Shown here one piece after another: positions 49,346 through 57,236 of a stretch of DNA of 64,000 nt (position 1 is its first letter; each line of letters opens with the position of its first letter). The stretch lies in the NCBI GenBank assembly GCA_013314755.1, contig JABUFA010000002.1:62001-126000 (forward strand), read 5' to 3'. Both the position numbers and the translations under genes were made by a program. The notes beneath the pieces were generated by a model. It was not told the origin of the DNA. It did not search any database and saw nothing but the letters and a program-made list of their open reading frames with translations. Source of the DNA: Chthonomonadia bacterium. Lineage in GTDB: Bacteria; Armatimonadota; HRBIN16.

Positions 49346-50573
49346 CGTCTATGTCCTCTTCGCTTGCCGTTTGGGTCGCTTCGGCTGTCTCCTCGTCGGA
49401 CGGTAACGCCCTCTCCGCCGCTTCCAGGTAGAAAGTGCCCTGCCCGATTTGCACCTTCACGCCGAACGGCAGGGGCGCCGCCACATGCGCGATGAGTTTG
49501 GTTTCATCCACAAAGGTGCCGTTGGTGCTGCCCACGTCCTCAATGTGTATCAGGTCTGGCTCTACCAGCAGAATGGCATGGTTGCCGGACACGTAGGGGT
49601 CGGGAATGACGATATGGTTGGACGGTCGGCGCCCGATGGTGTACATGCCCGGCGACAGGGGAACGCGCATCGTGCCGTCCTCACTGCACCAGTACGCCAC
49701 CACCTCTGCCTCCTCGGGAGCCTCTTCCGATGGCGTCTCCTGCTCCTCTGCGGTGACCGTCAGCGTCTGTGTGACGGGCGCGGAGGTCGCCAGCACCGCC
49801 TCTGAGACTGCCGGTTGGACAGGAGGCGCAACGGGTATCCGCAGGGTCATCCTGGTGCCGCCGAAGGTGATTTCCGCGCCGTCCGCCAGCGGTACAGGAA
49901 CCTGCGGGGTGAGCTTCTGCCCGTTGACGAACGTACCGTTGGTGCTCCCGACGTCCTCTATGGTCACCGTGCCATTCTGCACGATGATGCGCGCATGACT
50001 GCGCGACACGCTGGGGTCGCTCAGGAGTACATCGGCGTTCAGCCGTCCCACGGTGTTCACTCCCGGGCGCAGGGTGTAGGTGTTCCCCTGCATGTCCACC
50101 AGCACAGGCAGCTCCGCAACATCAGGCGGCGTCAGCTCCTGCACCCCCTCTGCCCCTGATAGCGCAAAGCCGCACTCCTCGCAGTAGCCATCTATTGCCG
50201 AGGTTTCGGTCTTGCACACGGGACAGGTCACGCGAACGCCCATCTGCGTGCGCTGGACGTCCGCAATCTGCTGAGTCGCCAGCAAATCCGGCGCGGGAGC
50301 ACCCACGATAGTGGGCGCAGTCTCAGGGGGTGGTGCAGCCAGCGTGCTCAGGTCGGGACGGGGGCGGGCTATCGCCGCCTGTTTGTCGTACTCGGCACGC
50401 AGTTCGGGGTTGCTCAGCACCTCAAAGGCGCGGTTCAGCCTGGCGAACTTCTCGCGGTCCCACAGGTATTGCTGTACCAGCTTGCGGTACTGCTCGCGAA
50501 TCTGTTCGTCCGAGGCATCGGGCGGAACCTCCAGCAGAGCGTAAAGGTCTTCATGTGGGTCAAAGGTACTCAT
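49329..50573 (-). CDS. J-like, zinc-ribbon and double FHA domain protein
   Basis: A 414-residue scaffold-type protein. Residues 6-65 resemble a J-domain (DLYALLEVPPDASDEQIREQ, then FEVLSNPELRAEYDKQ), but the HPD tripeptide that activates DnaK is replaced by LWD in QQYLWDREKF. A zinc ribbon (CPVCKTETSAIDGYCEECGF) follows. FHA domain 1 has VGRLNADVLLSDPSVSRSHA and GSTNGTFVNG. FHA domain 2 has IGRRPSNHIVIPDPYVSGNH and GSTNGTFVDE. FHA domains bind phosphothreonine, matching the kinase and phosphatase downstream. Its ATG overlaps the VWA stop. Confidence 0.9.
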   Translation of the reverse strand: MSTFDPHEDLYALLEVPPDASDEQIREQYRKLVQQYLWDREKFARLNRAFEVLSNPELRAEYDKQAAIARPRPDLSTLAAPPPETAPTIVGAPAPDLLATQQIADVQRTQMGVRVTCPVCKTETSAIDGYCEECGFALSGAEGVQELTPPDVAELPVLVDMQGNTYTLRPGVNTVGRLNADVLLSDPSVSRSHARIIVQNGTVTIEDVGSTNGTFVNGQKLTPQVPVPLADGAEITFGGTRMTLRIPVAPPVQPAVSEAVLATSAPVTQTLTVTAEEQETPSEEAPEEAEVVAYWCSEDGTMRVPLSPGMYTIGRRPSNHIVIPDPYVSGNHAILLVEPDLIHIEDVGSTNGTFVDETKLIAHVAAPLPFGVKVQIGQGTFYLEAAERALPSDEETAEATQTASEEDIDDASQQ

Positions 50574-51919
50574 CGCTGTTTACTCTTCCCTACCTCCAGA
50601 GAGTATGCCGTTCCCATCAGCGTCTTCTCCACCACCGTGCTATCGGAGCCAAGCGCCGACAGCGCCTGCTGTATCTCCTGCGCCTCCTGCAGTCTGCCCT
50701 GTCGGGTGAGCATCGCCATGGTGCGCTCCAGCTCCTGTCGCACTTCGGCGGGGGAGAGCTGCTGGGTTTTCAAGCCCAGCACGGTGCGCTCCAGGTTGCG
50801 CGAAAGCTGCTGTATCTCGATCTCGCGCTGAACGCGAGGATTGACCTCCTGCGGAATGCGCGACACATCCTGCGTGAACTCCATCACCGCGTCCGCTTCG
50901 ATACGCTCGACCCTGCCGGTTACCGTGTCGTCGTAAACCAGCGCGACCTTCGCCACACGATACTTGCCCGGCGGGCGCATCTGCAGGTCCAGCTCCACCA
51001 GCTGCGTAACCACTGCCCCGCGTTCGATATCCACCTGCGGGATTTCCACCACTCTGCCCTGAACGCTGGGTTGTGCGCCATACACCTGCCGAATCTGGGT
51101 GAAGCGAGGGAGAGTGAGAATCAATCGCACGTTTTTGGCAACCACCGTCATCAGCAGTTCCAGCTCGCGCCGAAAGACCTCGGGGATGAGCTCCGGTCGC
51201 TGGATGTAGTAGTAGTTGCCGCCGCTGCGCCGGGCGATGCCCGCCAGCAGTTCCTCGTTGAACTCGGGCCCGAAGCCCAGCACGGTGATGGTGATGCCTC
51301 GCGCCTTCTGTTCCGCCGCCAGCTGCACGATGGAGGCGAAATCCTTGATGCCCGATGTCGGCTCGCCGTCGGTAAACACCAGCACGCGCGTGAGCACCTG
51401 CTCGCTCATCACGGCAGATACCTGCTGTGCACCCACCAGCATCCCGTCGTACAGGTTGGTGGTGTTGCCAATCTCGATACGCTGGATGTGCTCTTTGATG
51501 AGTGTTTTGTTCACCACGCGCCGGGCGGGCATTACCACGTCCACGGTGTCGGAGAAGGTGATGATAGAGAGGATGTCGTTCTGGTCCAGCAGGTCCACCA
51601 CATAGCCGCAGGCGCGTTTGACGTATTCAATCGGTTCGCCTTCCATTGAACCGCTGCGGTCAATCACGAGACAGAGGTTCAACGGCAGCCGCCTGCCCAC
51701 GCCCGCGCTGGTGCCGGTGATTTCCACCAGCAGGTGCTCGCGCCCACCGTAGGCATTGCCCACCTCCCTGCCCAGCAGGCATTCCATCTGCAGAGCGCGG
51801 GTGGGTACGCCCATTACCGTTGGTGTGCCCGCTCCGACCTGCTGGGTACGCTCGGACATGGCGGGCATCTGCTGGGTCGGCTGAGCGCCAGACGGGTCCA
51901 ATCGTTGTGTGAACTCCAT
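50570..51919 (-). CDS. VWA domain protein
   Basis: A 449-residue protein with a von Willebrand A domain from about residue 75. The MIDAS metal site is NLCLVIDRSGSMEGEP, with later TNLYDGMLVGAQ and VLVFTDGEPTSGIKD. A beta-rich part and a helical C-terminus (RVQREIEIQQLSRNLERTVL) follow. There is no signal peptide, so it is cytoplasmic. It starts the four-gene cassette and overlaps the J-like/FHA gene by 4 bases. It probably forms a phospho-regulated assembly with its neighbours. GGAAGG precedes the ATG. Confidence 0.9.
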   Translation of the reverse strand: MEFTQRLDPSGAQPTQQMPAMSERTQQVGAGTPTVMGVPTRALQMECLLGREVGNAYGGREHLLVEITGTSAGVGRRLPLNLCLVIDRSGSMEGEPIEYVKRACGYVVDLLDQNDILSIITFSDTVDVVMPARRVVNKTLIKEHIQRIEIGNTTNLYDGMLVGAQQVSAVMSEQVLTRVLVFTDGEPTSGIKDFASIVQLAAEQKARGITITVLGFGPEFNEELLAGIARRSGGNYYYIQRPELIPEVFRRELELLMTVVAKNVRLILTLPRFTQIRQVYGAQPSVQGRVVEIPQVDIERGAVVTQLVELDLQMRPPGKYRVAKVALVYDDTVTGRVERIEADAVMEFTQDVSRIPQEVNPRVQREIEIQQLSRNLERTVLGLKTQQLSPAEVRQELERTMAMLTRQGRLQEAQEIQQALSALGSDSTVVEKTLMGTAYSLEVGKSKQR

Positions 51920-51997
51920 TATCCTTCCCCCTGCAAAAGGAATAGTACGCCTTCTGAAGTGCTCCGTCCGCCGTGTGCACTCCTTCCAGCTTTTAGA

Positions 51998-52658
51998 CTA
52001 AAACAGGGTGGTTTTGGGTTCCTTTTTGGCTTCAATCACTTTTTGTCGCGCCGCGGCGATGTCCTGAACCAGCAGGCGGTAGTTCTGCTGGTAGCTTTCG
52101 CCCTCCTGTCGCAGGATGTATGCAGGATGAAGCGTCGCCATCGCGTAGCGCGCGTATTTGCAGGGGAACCAGATGCCCCGTTCCTGGGTCATCTTGAAGT
52201 TCTTGTGTATCAGCGTGTTGGCGGCGGGTGCGCCCAGACAGACGATAACCAGCGGCTGGATGATGGTCAACTGCCTGTCCAGCCAGGGGTGGCACGCGGC
52301 AATCTCGTCCGCATAGGGTGGTCGGTTGCGCACGCGCCCGTTCTCCACCACCGACGCGCGGCACTTGATGACGTTGCAGATATAGACATGCTTGCGGCTG
52401 AGACCGTTCTCGCGCAGTGCCTGGTCGAGCAGTGCGCCCGCTCGCCCCACGAAGGGACGTCCGGTGGCGTCTTCGTGCTCGCCTGGTCCCTCGCCCACGA
52501 ACACCAGCGGCGCGCGGGTTGCCCTCGCCGAACACCACGTTGGTGCGCGTCTCCGCCAGTCGGCAGGCGGTACAGGTCATTGCCTGCTGGCGCACCTTTT
52601 CCAGCTCCTCTTCGGGGTTCTCCACTCCCCACAGGTCAAGGGTCAGGTCGGTTTCCAT
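51998..52658 (-). pseudogene. Uracil-DNA glycosylase, family 4/5 type, frameshifted
   Basis: The N-terminal half starts at 52658 (METDLTLDLWG, then CTACRLAETRTNVVFGEG) and the rest, from about 52507, reads VFVGEGPGEHEDATGRPF, ICNVIKCR and MATLHPAYILRQ in another frame. Together they make a complete Fe-S uracil-DNA glycosylase that removes uracil from DNA. The break lies in a GC-dinucleotide tract at 52507-52518. Restoring one GC gives the expected NPRAPLVFVGEG. It may be a true frameshift, a slippage-prone gene or an error. The start overlaps the HIT gene by 23 bases. Confidence 0.8.
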
Positions 52659-53148
52659 CGCGTTGACTCAGCACCTGGCGCAGTTTGGTATAGGTGTTTT
52701 CCAGGCTATCGGGGATGACGCGCACGTCTGCCAGCACGGGCATGAAGTTGGTGTCGCCGTTCCAGCGCGGCACGATATGCCAGTGGATATGGTCTTCAAT
52801 GCCTGCCCCCGCCGCCCTGCCGAGGTTGACGCCGATATTGAAGCCGTCGGGACGGTATGCCTCGCGCAGGAGGTTGACGCACTCGCGCACGAAATGCGCT
52901 ACCGCCAGCAGTTCGGCATCGGAAAGGTCGTTCAGGTCGGCGGTGTGACGAACGGGTGCAACCATCAGATGCCCGTTGGTATACGGAAAGGCGTTGAGCA
53001 TCACCAGCGCGTGCTCGTCGCGCCACAGCACCATGTTCTCGGCGGAACAGGGTTCCTGCGCCCGCTGGCAGAACAGACAACCTTCTGGCTTGTCGCGGGT
53101 GGAGGAGACGTACTGCATCCTCCACGGCGCCCACAGACGTTCCGTCAT
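52636..53148 (-). CDS. HIT family protein (nucleotide hydrolase/phosphorylase type)
   Basis: A 170-residue histidine-triad protein. The nucleotide-binding motif is EDHIHWHIVPRWNGD with HxHxH. The N-terminus MTERLWAPWRMQYVS and the zinc-like CLFCQRAQEPCSAEN are typical of Ap4A phosphorylase-like HIT proteins. It probably cleaves dinucleoside polyphosphates or AMP conjugates. The uracil-DNA glycosylase starts within its end, and the pair is a common bacterial neighbour arrangement. Confidence 0.92.
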   Translation of the reverse strand: MTERLWAPWRMQYVSSTRDKPEGCLFCQRAQEPCSAENMVLWRDEHALVMLNAFPYTNGHLMVAPVRHTADLNDLSDAELLAVAHFVRECVNLLREAYRPDGFNIGVNLGRAAGAGIEDHIHWHIVPRWNGDTNFMPVLADVRVIPDSLENTYTKLRQVLSQRDGNRPDP

Positions 53149-53286
53149 GCCCCTTGCTACTCCTACCAGTATGTGTTTTCAGTTTACCGTATGCGGGCGA
53201 GAGGGTCAAGAGGGGGGCGGGTATTTGTGAGTCGTGGGGGCACAGGAGGTAGAACGGTTGGTATTATCTCACCTCGTAACCGCAGC

Positions 53287-53676
53287 TTAATCCCATATTC
53301 GTTGTACACCGTAAGCATCCAACACTGTATCGCGACTGGCAACCATCACTTTTTCCACGCGCGCTTGAGCCACCAGCAGACGGTCAAAGGGGTCGCGATG
53401 ATGGAAAGGAAGCTGCAATAGCTCCGACAGGTGCGACACTTTGATGTCTAAAAGCTCTATGTTGTTTATCTCCAACTGGGTACGGACAAATATATCAAAC
53501 GGTTGGGCAAGCATCAGTCGTCCAAGGCTAATCTTGATCGCCATTTCCCACAAACTGGCAACACTGAGGAGTACCCTGTTCTCTGGCGTCTCAATAGCCT
53601 TGCGAGCAGCTACCGGCAAACGCTCATCGCCTGCCACAAACCAGAGAAAGGTATGCGTGTCCAGCAGAATGGTCAT
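53287..53676 (-). CDS. vapC: PIN domain toxin, VapC type
   Basis: A 129-residue PIN nuclease. The acidic residues are in ILLDTHTFLWF (D6), SLWEMAIKISLG (E), HHRDPFDRLLVAQA (D) and SRDTVLDAY (D). These proteins cut RNA. The ATG overlaps the antitoxin stop (ATGA), the usual arrangement of antitoxin first. Confidence 0.92.
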   Translation of the reverse strand: MTILLDTHTFLWFVAGDERLPVAARKAIETPENRVLLSVASLWEMAIKISLGRLMLAQPFDIFVRTQLEINNIELLDIKVSHLSELLQLPFHHRDPFDRLLVAQARVEKVMVASRDTVLDAYGVQRIWD

Positions 53677-53894
53677 TGCATATAGGGAAGAAAGTCGTCT
53701 AATGGTGCGTCGAAATCCTCGCCAAAGGTAACCATTCCTCGAGCACTACCGAATTGACGCTGGCGGGGTGCAGAGATGGCGGTGAGTTGCACCATGCCTT
53801 CCTTGGTGGCGATAAGTACGGTATCACCTTTCAACACGGAAATCAGCAGGTCGCTTAGCTGCTCGCGTGCCTCTTCTGGGGTTACAATGCGCAT
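53673..53894 (-). CDS. Phd/YefM-like antitoxin
   Basis: A 73-residue protein (MRIVTPEEAREQLSDLLISV) followed by GDTVLIATKEGMVQLTAISA, the usual layout of a Phd/VapB-type antitoxin: an N-terminal DNA-binding fold and a C-terminal toxin-binding tail (FDAPLDDFLPYMQ). The start at 53894 has GGAGGG upstream. A longer frame to 54038 reads into the repeat region and is rejected. Confidence 0.82.
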   Translation of the reverse strand: MRIVTPEEAREQLSDLLISVLKGDTVLIATKEGMVQLTAISAPRQRQFGSARGMVTFGEDFDAPLDDFLPYMQ

Positions 53895-53974
53895 ATGATA
53901 AATCCCTCCGCCGCGAAGCTTCTTGATTACTATAGCATAAAGCCGGGAAGCATTGCAACGCGACATTAAACATC

Positions 53975-54395
53975 TGGAGTGTTGAAGCCATGTTTCAGCA
54001 GATACTCCCCTTGCGATTGGAAATCGCAGGCTACACAAAACAAAACCTGCTCAAGCAGGTTACTGTGGATTGCTGAAGCCATGCTTCAGCGGTACAAAAT
54101 CGTCCCCCCCCTTTTTACCTCAACCTTGCGATTGGAAATCGCAGGCTACACAGGACGAAACCTGCTGACGCAGGTTAAAGGTCTGCTGAAGCAAGCTTCA
54201 GCACTCCAAAGAGGTCAGTCTCCCAAGGAGGCTTCGTCATGGCTAGCCCGCAACTTCCAGTTGCAGGGGTGTTTTTCAAAGGCAACCTTGCGACTGGAAG
54301 TCGCAGGCTACACTTGGCAAAACCTGCTCGCAGGTTATAAGTCTCCGCCCATATGGATTGCTGAAGCCATGCTTCAGCGCCCCTTTCCACTCTTT
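53975..54395 (+). repeat. Composite hairpin repeat array, copy D (orientation +, about three units)
   Basis: The order along the plus strand is H3 (diverged), H1 (GCGATT-GGA-AATCGC), H2, H3 (GCTGAAGC-CAT-GCTTCAGC), H1, H2 (ACCTGC-TGAC-GCAGGT), H3, H4 (diverged), H5 (GCAACT-TCC-AGTTGC), H1 (GCGACT-GGA-AGTCGC), H2 and H3. The stems change together between copies while staying paired. The array fills the 527-base gap between the antitoxin and the small membrane protein at 54422. Nothing else is seen there. Confidence 0.92.
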
Positions 54396-54421
54396 TATCC
54401 TGTCCTTCAGGCAGGCGCCGG

Positions 54422-54727
54422 TCAGGGGAGCGGTGGGGCAATCCAGAATGCCCTGCTGACCCCCACAATCGCTGCCGCCGTCAATAATACCACAATCAGG
54501 CTTACGCGTTCAGAGAAGCCCTTCTCCTGCGGTCGCCTGTACCACAACCAGAACAGAACAGAATATATCAGCCCGCCGGCTATCGCGCTGCCAACCCACA
54601 GGGTAACCGTCCTGCCCCAGCCTGTGAAGCGCGGATACCACCATGTTTGGCTCGCCACGATGCCCAGTGAGAGCACTGCATAGAATAGCATGTTGCTAAG
54701 ATGATGCTTCATCGCTCCGTCTACCAT
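54422..54727 (-). CDS. Small three-helix membrane protein, unknown
   Basis: A 101-residue protein with three hydrophobic helices (LFYAVLSLGIVASQ, TVTLWVGSAIAGGLIYSVLF, LIVVLLTAAAIVGVS). It starts 12 bases after the previous gene, possibly at the inner ATG at 54712. No family is recognised. With the two preceding genes it forms a small operon of exported or membrane proteins downstream of the RHS array. Confidence 0.55.
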   Translation of the reverse strand: MVDGAMKHHLSNMLFYAVLSLGIVASQTWWYPRFTGWGRTVTLWVGSAIAGGLIYSVLFWLWYRRPQEKGFSERVSLIVVLLTAAAIVGVSRAFWIAPPLP

Positions 54728-54739
54728 CAGGCGCCCCTG

Positions 54740-55096
54740 TCACCGACCGAACCACCGCAGAGACAATCGCGCCAGCCAGTAGCCCACCGCCCATCCGAGC
54801 ACGATACAGTAGATATGCAGATATTCCACCACAGCACGCGGTGCAGGCAAACGAACCATCTCACCAAGAACCAGCCAAACTGCGCTCCAGCCCACTGGCA
54901 AGAGCCATCGGTACGGGAGGGCTATCCCCACACACAGCGCGCCCAACCCCAGCGAGACAAGAGCAAGCCAGAAGAGGAGCACCAGAGACCCTGCAGAATA
55001 CGCCAGCACCGCTTGCCCGCTCCAGCGTACGGCAAGCCACCAGATGGTGAGCCAAATCGCCATTCTCCAGCCATCACGGTGCGCTACGTTTTCCAT
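54740..55096 (-). CDS. Small multi-pass membrane protein, unknown
   Basis: A 118-residue protein (start MENVAHRDGWRMAIW) with about four hydrophobic segments. The ATG at 55096 overlaps the end of the previous gene by 13 bases. The longer frame to 55264 would run into that gene and is not used. No motif is recognised. Confidence 0.55.
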   Translation of the reverse strand: MENVAHRDGWRMAIWLTIWWLAVRWSGQAVLAYSAGSLVLLFWLALVSLGLGALCVGIALPYRWLLPVGWSAVWLVLGEMVRLPAPRAVVEYLHIYCIVLGWAVGYWLARLSLRWFGR

Positions 55097-55581
55097 ACGC
55101 CCACCATACACCCTACCACGCCATGCGCAGGATGCACGAGGATGATGTATTGCACATTCGGGTACGATGCGCCCAGGTCGTAAACCTGCAGCGGCACTGA
55201 GAGACGGGGGTTGTCGCGCAGGCGGATACGAACCAGGTCCAGTGTCCCCTGCGAATACCACCATCCATCGTTGCGGGCGCTAACAGGTTTCAGTGACCAT
55301 GTGCCCACAAGCGCATCTCCACGATAGAAGTGCCAGACGCAGCCCGCATCGCCCCTGAAGGTGCGTATCTGCTGGGCAGTCGAGGGGTTTCCGCGCGTCA
55401 TCATCACTTCAAGCGCGGGGCTTGCTCCGTGCCATTCGGAAGCAACAGTCTCACAGGCGCGAATTGCCTGATACAGAAGCACCACCCGCGCCAACCACCA
55501 GCCATCATGGCGCGGTATCCATGTCTCCACAAATCCAGCAAGCAGAACCAGAGGAACCAACCACCGTTTCGCCCGATTCAT
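55084..55581 (-). CDS. Membrane-anchored or secreted protein, unknown
   Basis: A 165-residue protein with an N-terminal hydrophobic stretch (RWLVPLVLLAGFVETW) after MNRAK, so probably exported. The rest is beta-rich and has GDAGCVWHFYRGDALVGTW and a late VQYIILVHPAHGVVGC. No family is recognised. The start region overlaps a DUF433-like remnant. Confidence 0.55.
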   Translation of the reverse strand: MNRAKRWLVPLVLLAGFVETWIPRHDGWWLARVVLLYQAIRACETVASEWHGASPALEVMMTRGNPSTAQQIRTFRGDAGCVWHFYRGDALVGTWSLKPVSARNDGWWYSQGTLDLVRIRLRDNPRLSVPLQVYDLGASYPNVQYIILVHPAHGVVGCMVGVWKT

Positions 55582-55599
55582 CTATTTCCATCCCTTCTT

Positions 55600-55663
55600 C
55601 CTGTTTGCCGCGACAGATTTCGGGGTCTATCACCACCCGCTTACGCCAGTCAGTAGATGCCAT
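55600..55663 (-). pseudogene. DUF433-like antitoxin remnant, N-terminal piece
   Basis: An ATG at 55663 opens a frame reading MASTDWRKRVVIDPEICRGK. This resembles the start of DUF433 proteins (RIVIDPEICHGKPVIRGTR). After this point the similarity ends, and the frame runs into the next gene's start region. Only a small piece remains. Confidence 0.4.
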
Positions 55664-55728
55664 CTCTAAGCCCTCCTCACAACCCGATTATACGTGCCTA
55701 CCCTGCGGGAGTCAATATCCGTATACGG

Positions 55729-56697
55729 CTATTTGATGCCGTGTTCCGCCAGTATGCTGATAGCGGTTTGGTTGCCGCGGCTCTTTGCTATATCGAGGGG
55801 AAGCCGTCCCTGCTCATCCCTGATATCCGCCTTCGCGCCTTTCTGAAGCAGAACTCGCACTACCTCAGCCCCTTTGTCGCTGGAAACATTACACGCCTTA
55901 TGCAGGGCGGTTTGTCCCTGCCAATCCCTGTGGTTAACCTGTGCCCCGTGCGCTAAGAGATGTTCGACCGTTTTCACTGCTCCTCTTGACGCGGCAGACA
56001 TCAGGGGAGTCTCACCTGCTCGATTAGCTGCATTCACGTCAGCGCCGTGATGTACAAGCCAGTCTACTACCCCGACCCGGTCGAATGCGGCAGCCCAATG
56101 CAAAGCCGTGTTACCCCCTTTATCTCTGTCATCCAGGCTTTTGCAGTAAGGGCGCAGTCTGTCCAATAACCTCACACATCCTCCCATACATGCACTGAAA
56201 AAGACGCTCCGCCCCATCTCGTCTCGCGCTTTGGGGTTTGCACCAGCACGAAGCAGCTGTTCGAAGATGTCGGTGGCACAGTAAGCCGCTGCCGTGTGAA
56301 GAGGGGTAGCCCCTCCTGCAGACCGGGCATTGGGATCAGCTCCCGCCTGCATCAGTAACTGTACTGCCTTCTGATTGTGGTTCATGACTGCCCAAAATAG
56401 CGGTGTAGCCCCCGCTTTATCGGAGGCGTTGACGTTGGCGCGGGCGTTAACCAGCAGACGCAACACTGCATCTGAGCTGTTTAAACATGCGTAGTGCAAC
56501 GGGGTAGCACCTCGTTGGGCATCTCGCTGGTGCACGACTTCAGGATGGGTCCTCAGCAAAGCGCGCAGACCCCTGACATCGTTCTGCTTTACCATGTGAA
56601 ACACATCGGGCGGATTGTGCTGACAAGCCACTATGCTTGACAGCAATGCCAGCACAGTTGCTACTGCCACCAGGCGCCCAAAGTATCGCATCTTCAC
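55729..56697 (-). CDS. Ankyrin-repeat lipoprotein, candidate RHS immunity protein
   Basis: A 322-residue protein. The N-terminus VATVLALLSSIVACQ is a lipoprotein signal with the lipobox Cys at about residue 25. At least seven ankyrin repeats follow, for example GATPLHYACLNS, GATPLFWAVMNH, GNTALHWAAAFD and GETPLMSAASRG. It lies immediately downstream of an orphan RHS tip (16 bases from its stop). In polymorphic toxin loci this is the place of an immunity gene, and ankyrin immunity proteins are known. The immunity role is inferred from position. Confidence 0.82.
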   Translation of the reverse strand: MKMRYFGRLVAVATVLALLSSIVACQHNPPDVFHMVKQNDVRGLRALLRTHPEVVHQRDAQRGATPLHYACLNSSDAVLRLLVNARANVNASDKAGATPLFWAVMNHNQKAVQLLMQAGADPNARSAGGATPLHTAAAYCATDIFEQLLRAGANPKARDEMGRSVFFSACMGGCVRLLDRLRPYCKSLDDRDKGGNTALHWAAAFDRVGVVDWLVHHGADVNAANRAGETPLMSAASRGAVKTVEHLLAHGAQVNHRDWQGQTALHKACNVSSDKGAEVVRVLLQKGAKADIRDEQGRLPLDIAKSRGNQTAISILAEHGIK

Positions 56698-56712
56698 TCA
56701 CTCCTCTGTAAC

Positions 56713-57234
56713 CTATGAAGGAAGGCCCACCAGAAGACAGGCGTTATCGCAATCGCTCCGCTGCCTCCATGACCATCCTAAACCATTGCCTACCGCTTCA
56801 CAACATTCTAAGCAGAGGTCCCGCATGGGTTCGCCTCCGATGAGCGGGTTGAATACTCTAAGGCAATCCGCCGGCGAACCCAGACAGAATCCGTAAAATG
56901 GCCATTTGCCAGCGGGACACGGAAAACGTCTGTAACGCGGGGGGTCTTTCGGAGGGCGAGGGAGTGGTGGATTTCTATAGCATGATACTCCTCTGCATGG
57001 ACTGGGTGCTGGTGTCTTTCCGTTACAGGGGATTGGAACTATCCACAGCATTAAGCCTGCCGGGTCCGCGTTGACCACCACCCCATTGCCCACATACGCA
57101 TACAGGTTCACCCCTCCTTCCACCCCAATCGGGTCTCGCGTCAGGAACCTGCCCGTGGCGGGGTCAAGGTAGCGAAAGGTTAACAGCAGCAACCCTGTCT
57201 CCATGTCCCTGTAGTAGCCCCATTGTTTACTCAT
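56713..57234 (-). CDS. Orphan RHS tip 2 with Cys-rich C-terminal domain
   Basis: A 173-residue protein. It starts at the ATG right after the propeller gene stop, reading MSKQWGYYRDMETGLLLL. The RHS core end (TRDPIGVEGGVNLYAYVGNG) follows, almost identical to the full RHS protein. Then a different C-terminus starts after NADPAGLMLWIV, with about 14 cysteines (e.g. CLECCEAVG and CDNACLLVG) and proline-rich pieces. This is the layout of orphan RHS toxin tips that can replace the current tip by recombination. The toxin type is not recognised. An ankyrin gene follows. Confidence 0.78.
   Translation of the reverse strand: MSKQWGYYRDMETGLLLLTFRYLDPATGRFLTRDPIGVEGGVNLYAYVGNGVVVNADPAGLMLWIVPIPCNGKTPAPSPCRGVSCYRNPPLPRPPKDPPRYRRFPCPAGKWPFYGFCLGSPADCLRVFNPLIGGEPMRDLCLECCEAVGNGLGWSWRQRSDCDNACLLVGLPS
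57069..57228 (-). repeat. RHS core repeat block 1
   Basis: About 150 bases coding for the RHS end (YYRDMETGLLLL to YAYVGNG) are nearly identical to blocks at 58580-58722 and 59945-60104, all in the same direction. Such blocks are the homology used for tip exchange. Confidence 0.85.
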
Positions 57235-57236
57235 CC

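Noticed and set aside
50330-51649. Plus-strand open frame of 439 codons
   Set aside because: Antisense to the J-like/FHA and VWA genes.
10140-54395. Hairpin-repeat arrays as a CRISPR array
   Set aside because: The repeats are short palindromes of five different words in a fixed order, with constant linkers. There are no unique spacers of equal length and no cas genes.
53895-54683. Plus-strand frame of 234 codons over the repeat array
   Set aside because: It consists of translated repeat units (EIAGYT and LLKQASALQ patterns) that appear wherever the repeat occurs.
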